Source of the DNA: Chara braunii
Lineage: Eukaryota > Streptophyta > Charophyceae > Charales > Characeae
DNA length: 57,803 nucleotides
Reading direction: 5' to 3'
Assembly (NCBI GenBank): GCA_003427395.1
Contig: BFEA01000393.1
Coordinates: forward strand, 860,354 to 918,156
In this document: piece by piece, positions 52,661-57,803 of the stretch
How positions within the stretch are numbered: the first letter of the stretch is position 1
Layout of the letters: each line of letters begins with the position of its first letter
Notes under the pieces: generated by a model
The model's database searches: none
Told to the model about the DNA's origin: nothing
What the model saw: the letters and a program-made list of their open reading frames with translations, nothing else
Translations under genes and position numbers: made by a program

Positions 52661-55600
52661 GGGCAGACTTAGGCTTAGCTTATAGAAGGATCTTGGGTGA
52701 GAATGTGTTATGGAACTGTATTCTCCATACACTTATGATTTTAGATTGAGGATTGGTTTGTCTTGTGTTTCAATTCTTCTTAATCGATTGATTCGGGACT
52801 TGGGCTAGATTCAGCTCGATCCTACGAGGATCATCTTCTGCTATCATTGATAACAGGTTGGTTGTCGATTCGTCGATTTACGATTCAACTTCAATCCACT
52901 TTTGTCACTCAACCTAAAGGTTTTAGCCCTGTGGTTTGAAATGTTTCATTGTGTTTTTACCCGGACTTTATTGAATGGTCATTTAACAAAGGTCCTGAGT
53001 ATTTTATTGTTAGAAGGGTGCGCTAAGGTTGAGGTTTGTGTGGCTAAAGCAAGGGGTGTGAGCGCAGAGAATGGTTGAAGTTGACCCCGTGTAGTGCATG
53101 GACTTTGGCTAAATCTTTGATGTGATTGCAGGTACGTTTGGTGTTTCGGACTTTGGATTTGACTGCATGCGATCATACAGATATATATGGCTGAGAGGAG
53201 TCTCACTGTGACTGTGAGAAGTGATCGTCCTATATTAATAACCCTCTATATATATGTGAATATATATGTCTCGACTGTTTTGTGCGGCCTACAGTGACCG
53301 CGCGCAAAGGTTAAACAGATTAAGTTTTTGAGGAAAATGAGACTTTCACTTTTAGCCTTTGTTTTTTTAGAGTTTCTATGGTCGGACATTGGTCCTGGGC
53401 CTGGATTCGAGGTCCTTGTCCAGGACATCCCAAATCCTAGACTCTACGCAAAAGGGATTACCCCCCGCATAGAGCCTATTTGCTCTGCCCACCAAGACAC
53501 TCAGCCTAAGGGTCAAAAGTGTCGCGAGGGCCTCACGTCTAGTCCTTCAGCCGTGCAATATCGTGAAGGGGCAAGCCTTCGCGATAATTCGAGTCTGACA
53601 CTTGAGTCACGGTGTCATAAGCGGTACTCGGATCCACGAGGGACCGCTTGATTATGGGCACTACATAGTACGTCATCATTGCGACCGCTTGCGTACGTTT
53701 GCATTGCGAATCGGTATGAGTTAGCCCTGCGTCTGCGCGGTTTTATACTCAGACGCAGTTTTATACTAAGTCTCGTGCGTGACGCCTATCCGATTTTCGC
53801 ATCGAAAAATTATGGGATGGTTACTGAAGGGACTAGGAGTGTCGTCGCGTTGTTTGATGTGTGTGTGTGTGTGTATTTTATTTTTTTGTTTGTCAGAGTG
53901 GTGTGCGCGTGGTGTGTGGGATGCGTCCTAGTCGACCAACGACGAGTCACGCTTGGGACCTCAGCCCCCCAAGATGCCGATTCGCATGTAGGTTCGATAG
54001 AGGCGTAATACCGCGCGTACCCCCTATGCTACAACGAACGAGAAACGCCCTCGGCTGGTCCACCTATGCGATTGCAACTGATCAGCTTTCGTATTGTGGA
54101 CTGGTAGCTCGACGGGGATACGCCCATCGAAGGGAGGTGACAGCTCCCGAAAGGTGGAGGTAAGTCATGCCTCGCGTACGCCCTATCCTGTAGTAGGGGC
54201 TCGCGGGAGGTATGGCTGGCACACTCGGCCGGACCGGCTTGCGGAAGCTCCATGTATATTCTTGACGAGGAAGTAGACCAACTCCTGCGTGACGCAGCCG
54301 GGAGGGTCCCGCGCTGCCTTGTGCAGTGTCGGACCGATGCGCTCGACACCGGGAAAGATCCGATCCAGCCTACTACAGTTATTGATGACACACTTACGAA
54401 AATGTTGTTCGCAATTTGGAAAAGCAGGACCTCTTCAAAAATATGCAATAACCCCCGAAAACACTCTACATCTTTCAAAACAACCCATTGAAAAAAGTGC
54501 ATGGCACTGCCCCTTGCGCCAATCAACGTCTGACAACTCCCACGATGTGCACGTATCACCAATTTAAAATAAGCAAAAACTAATTATCGGAGAGATTCTG
54601 AAGTTTTCGGATTCCAAGATTAGAAAATCATGGTAGAAACTTCAAGGATACTTAATTATAGAACAGATCCTTACGAATTGTGCTGGCGATTCAGAATGGA
54701 CAATATATGTTTGTGTGTATGTGTGTACATTTGGATGAGAATACTTTGCTTGAGACTTATTAGACATTATAGTTGAAATTTCAGGATATGTGTATATGTG
54801 TATACATGTAGATAAGAATTTGGCTGATCCTAAAACAGAGGATAAGATTGTGAGTTTATTTTTTCGAATTTGAGCAGCTGAATTTATGATTGTGTAAGCA
54901 CTAGATTAGAGCAAGAATATAGAAAACCAGGATATACAAAATTGAGACCAGCGAAATCGGTTTGAAAAGGCGGCCGACACGAAGAGCACCACACATGTTC
55001 GCACAAAATTATTATGTTTCATCGCAACTGTCATTATTTCGTCGCTACCTGCTTCCGTATCTTTAACCGTTGAACCAGCTCAAACGAACACTTGAAACCG
55101 CCAACTCTTTTTGACTCTCCAACTTGTAACAAGCCTCCCTCCTCCCACTCCGCATGAGAAGATGCTCCTCACTTTCTGTCCGCACTGCCCGACCAACCTC
55201 CACTAGATTCGTGTAGGAGCAGGGTCACTGCCATGCCCAAGATCTCATGAAGACTATCCTAATCACCCTAACAGTCTCCCCTTCCTCTAGCGTGTCAACC
55301 CGTGACACCACATAAATGAAGCACGGAGCAAGAGACCTCTTCAGCCTAGGTTATCAAGGCTGGAAGAACCCTCAGTTGAAGCATCACGTCAAGGGTCGCG
55401 CCAGACAAAACCAACGGAACCTCGCGCCATCGCCTGCCGCTGTAATCCCCATTGCCCACATCAACTCCTTGATATTCCTCGCAGGGAGTCGTGCCCACAA
55501 GGCGCCACCAACTCACGAGTCGGCCCATGTTGATAGCAGAGCCGCACGGCGCTCCCGGTCGCGCCACACCGCCACCCTGCCTCTCTACAACAATCAGTGC

Positions 55601-55680
55601 ATAACAACAACTATGAACAACTAAGAAGAACCGTGAAAAACTGTAGAGAACTATAAACGACTATCTTCTTCTATCTACTT
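52661..55680. other. Gene-free stretch
   Basis: No coding gene is supported. A TG microsatellite lies at 53859-53875 and TGTGTATGTGTGTACAT-like repeats at 54712-54810. Frames at 53328-53651 and 54029-54562 have no recognisable motif. Confidence 0.45.
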
Positions 55681-56060
55681 CTATCTACTTTTATCTAGTA
55701 TGTGAGATATCTACAATCACCCAAAGTTGTTTATGACTATCTTAAATTCTGCAAGTTTTTGTTATTTTGAGTTAGGTTTGTTCGTCTTTTTTTTTTGCTA
55801 TGTTAGTCCTTTATTTAGTTGATGTGCTTAGTAGGATTGTCCTTCTGACGTGTGCCACTACGTACTCTTGCTATCTACTTTTATCTAGTATGTGAGATAT
55901 CTACAACCACCCAAAGTTGTTTATGACTATCTTTATTTCTGCGAGTTTTTGTTATTTTGAGTTAGGTTTGTTCGTTTTTTTTTTGTGCTATGTTAGTCCT
56001 TTATTTAGTTGATGTGCTTAGTAGGATTGTCCTTCTGACGTGTGTCACTGCGTACTCTTG
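55681..56060 (+). repeat. 190-bp tandem duplication
   Basis: Two units, 55681-55870 and 55871-56060, both start CTATCTACTTTTATCTAGTA and end CGTACTCTTG, with few differences. Only two units are present, so it is a recent local duplication or a satellite edge. Confidence 0.92.
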
Positions 56061-57240
56061 CGTTGGCTCCCGGTCATTTAGGGTATTGGTAATTCGGTTT
56101 TTGAGTTGATGCTGTTGTCTGGTCAGATGCTAGATCATCTTGCTCGAATAAAATCGCTCGTGATCTTATAGGTGGACAACCCTACTCAATTTTGTTGTCG
56201 CCGCCTAGTTCGATGTTTGGTGGGGAGATGGGGTGTATGGGAAACTAAATGGCGGTGATTGAACGAGGGACAGCGGTATTTTCTCCGATACCGTGTTTGA
56301 ACTCAAAACGCGCTGAACTCGTAGGTGGGCGACCCTAAATCATTATGTTCCTGGTGTTTGGTTTCATGCAGGGTGTTGTAGTTAGAAACATTTGGATACT
56401 TTTGACAACATTAATACTAGATGGTGGCTACCGTAGGGTTGAGTACGAGGGATAATAGTTTTTTGACAGTCGGTTGGATGGACGAGTATTTCAGGGTGGG
56501 AAAGAAGTCACACTCCTTACTTTGTGTTGGCTTAGGAGCACTATGTATGTTGGCTTAGTTGCCTTTATGGAGGCAAGGAGTAGTGTGTTTTTGTCGTTTT
56601 TAATATGTAGGGTTTGGGGTTCGGTTTGACTATGGGGTGTGGAGACTGAGGGGCTCGCCGGACGGTGTAATAAACAAGACGAAACGAGGTTCGAACTCGC
56701 GCGTGAGGCCTCATTTCTGGCCTCATCGCCGCACAACACATATGAACTCCCTTGCGGGAACTACGTCTTGAGATTTGTGTGGGGTCCATGTGTGCTATGT
56801 GACTTCCGACACGCGCTAAGGTCCAATTGTTTTGGACGGACTCCATTTGGACCGACTCGCCAGACTCATGAGGTTTCACACCTTCAACCGGCCCGTATTG
56901 CAGGCGGGGGAGGAACGCGCATGTGCTCAACCTCGCAAACTCCAACTCTGACAACATACACGAGTTTTTCCTGACCGGATTCACGTGTGCGGTGTGCGGC
57001 AATACGTTCACGAAACGAAGTAGTTTAGTTTCCCGTTTCGCCCACCGTCCCGCGAGGCCCTGAGTGAGTGTGTATAGTTAGATATTAGGAAAGAGTGTGG
57101 TGTTGGGTGGGTTATTTCGGTTTGGTTTCGAGGCTAGTGCCGGGGTTCCGGGTATGAAGATTGTGTGTGCACGGATGGGGCTCCAAGTCCCTGGGGGGCC
57201 AGGACAACCCTTCTGTCCCTGTTATCAGGGACTGTTTTTT
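56061..57240. other. Gene-free stretch
   Basis: No gene is supported. The longest frame (minus, 56565-57011) has no motif. Confidence 0.4.
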
Positions 57241-57258
57241 ATGTAATTGCCGTGGGTA

Positions 57259-57424
57259 CTGGGGCTTGGACCCATTAGCGAAGTATTCTACCACTTCGCT
57301 AAGGATTTCGATCACGTATGGCCTCGAGTGAAACAGTACGGCCTTCAAATAGACAGGATCTCGATGGCCTGGTAGTTTCCAAGCGGGAACTGTAAAGATA
57401 CCCACCTCCGTCCAATGAGATGCG
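57259..57424 (-). pseudogene. Unidentified coding-like fragment, second copy
   Basis: On the minus strand the frame reads DASHWTEVGIFTVPAWKLPG, HRDPVYLKAVLFHSRPYVIE, ILSEVVEYFANGSKPQ without a stop, paralleling 2960-3125. This copy lacks the TGA of the first. Family unknown. Confidence 0.5.
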
Positions 57425-57537
57425 TCGAAAAAAAAAAACACTAACAAAGTTAGAATGATAGCTCGTGGCTTTGCGTGGGCGGGAAGTCTGGATTTTATGG
57501 ATTTAGAAGGGAAAAAAAGAAAACAGTGTAAAATTCT

Positions 57538-57803
57538 GGGCCGCCCGGCAGCCCAGCCTTCGTCCGGCAGGGGTCCCGGGCGGCCCGGCCGGTTGGGTCC
57601 CCCGGTTTGGCACCGGGCGGGTGCAGCGCATTTTTGCGCGGGGGGGGGGGGGGCCTTCTTCCTGTCTCTTATACACATCTAGATGTGTATAAGAGACAGG
57701 GCGGGCCCAGCGCATTTTTGCGCGCGGGGGGGGGAAGGCCATTTTCGAAGTGGTTTGGCCCGTGGGAGCCGGGCCGCCCGGCAGCCCAGCCTTCGTCCGG
57801 CAG
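57538..57803. repeat. Direct repeats at the contig end
   Basis: 33 identical bases (starting GGGCCGCCCGGCAGCCCAGC) lie at 57538-57570 and again at 57771-57803, the last bases of the window. GCAGCGCATTTTTGCGCG-type sequence is also repeated on both sides of the adaptor. The end probably reflects mis-joined copies of one locus. Confidence 0.85.
57662..57699. other. Nextera mate-pair junction adaptor (artefact)
   Basis: CTGTCTCTTATACACATCT at 57662-57680 is followed directly by its reverse complement at 57681-57699. This is the Tn5 mosaic end in the head-to-head form used as the Nextera mate-pair circularisation junction. It is not expected in a natural eukaryotic genome. Confidence 0.97.

Overview
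This is nuclear DNA of a eukaryote with a large, repeat-saturated genome, most likely a streptophyte green alga of the Chara type. The clues are a Ty3/gypsy chromovirus with a plant-style initiator-Met primer-binding site, a plant-style L1-like LINE, a Penelope-like element with a GIY-YIG domain upstream of the RT, U2 snRNA-like fragments, and almost no intact coding sequence. The species is inference. No gene is complete. The only host-gene candidate is one orphan last exon at 8014-8136 resembling the C-terminus of allantoinase or a related amidohydrolase.

Layout. 1-1.3 kb: two related TIR elements with 3-bp target duplications, one carrying a nested foldback element. 1.9-3.2 kb: a tRNA-headed SINE, an inverted poly(A) retroposon and a coding-like fragment. 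3.27-7.73 kb: a 5'-truncated LINE bounded by a 12-bp duplication. Its 3' tail is the same module that is scattered through the window as short poly(A) elements. 8.7-18.4 kb: a decayed chromovirus (LTR 1355 bp, gag, protease, RT, RNase H, integrase, chromodomain), split by nested insertions and with a truncated 3' LTR. 18.4-25.5 kb: short retroposons, three copies of a ~1 kb tRNA-headed retroposon, a U2 snRNA pseudogene split by ~1.5 kb of insertions, and a 465-base gap. 25.7-28.1 kb: SINEs, a MITE and local duplications. 28.4-33.06 kb: a decayed Penelope-like element with a partial C-terminal copy in front of it. 33-57 kb: mostly non-coding DNA with tRNA-like SINEs, a TGTCGG-starting terminal-repeat family (three copies), microsatellites and inverted repeats.

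The most unusual structure is a pair of homologous non-coding elements (about 38.9-40.3 kb and 50.8-52.0 kb). Each has a related ~120-bp leader, an intron-like segment of 110-113 bp, and then an array of hairpins. Within an array the 19-nt loop is nearly constant while the 5-8-bp stem arms differ from unit to unit and stay complementary. The two arrays use different loop sequences of the same length. Compensatory stem changes also occur in the short poly(A) retroposons, so RNA (or single-stranded DNA) structure appears to be selected in several repeat families here.

The right end contains a 38-bp transposase mosaic-end palindrome (57662-57699) matching a Nextera mate-pair junction, flanked by duplicated sequence. 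The last few hundred bases are therefore probably a library or assembly artefact.
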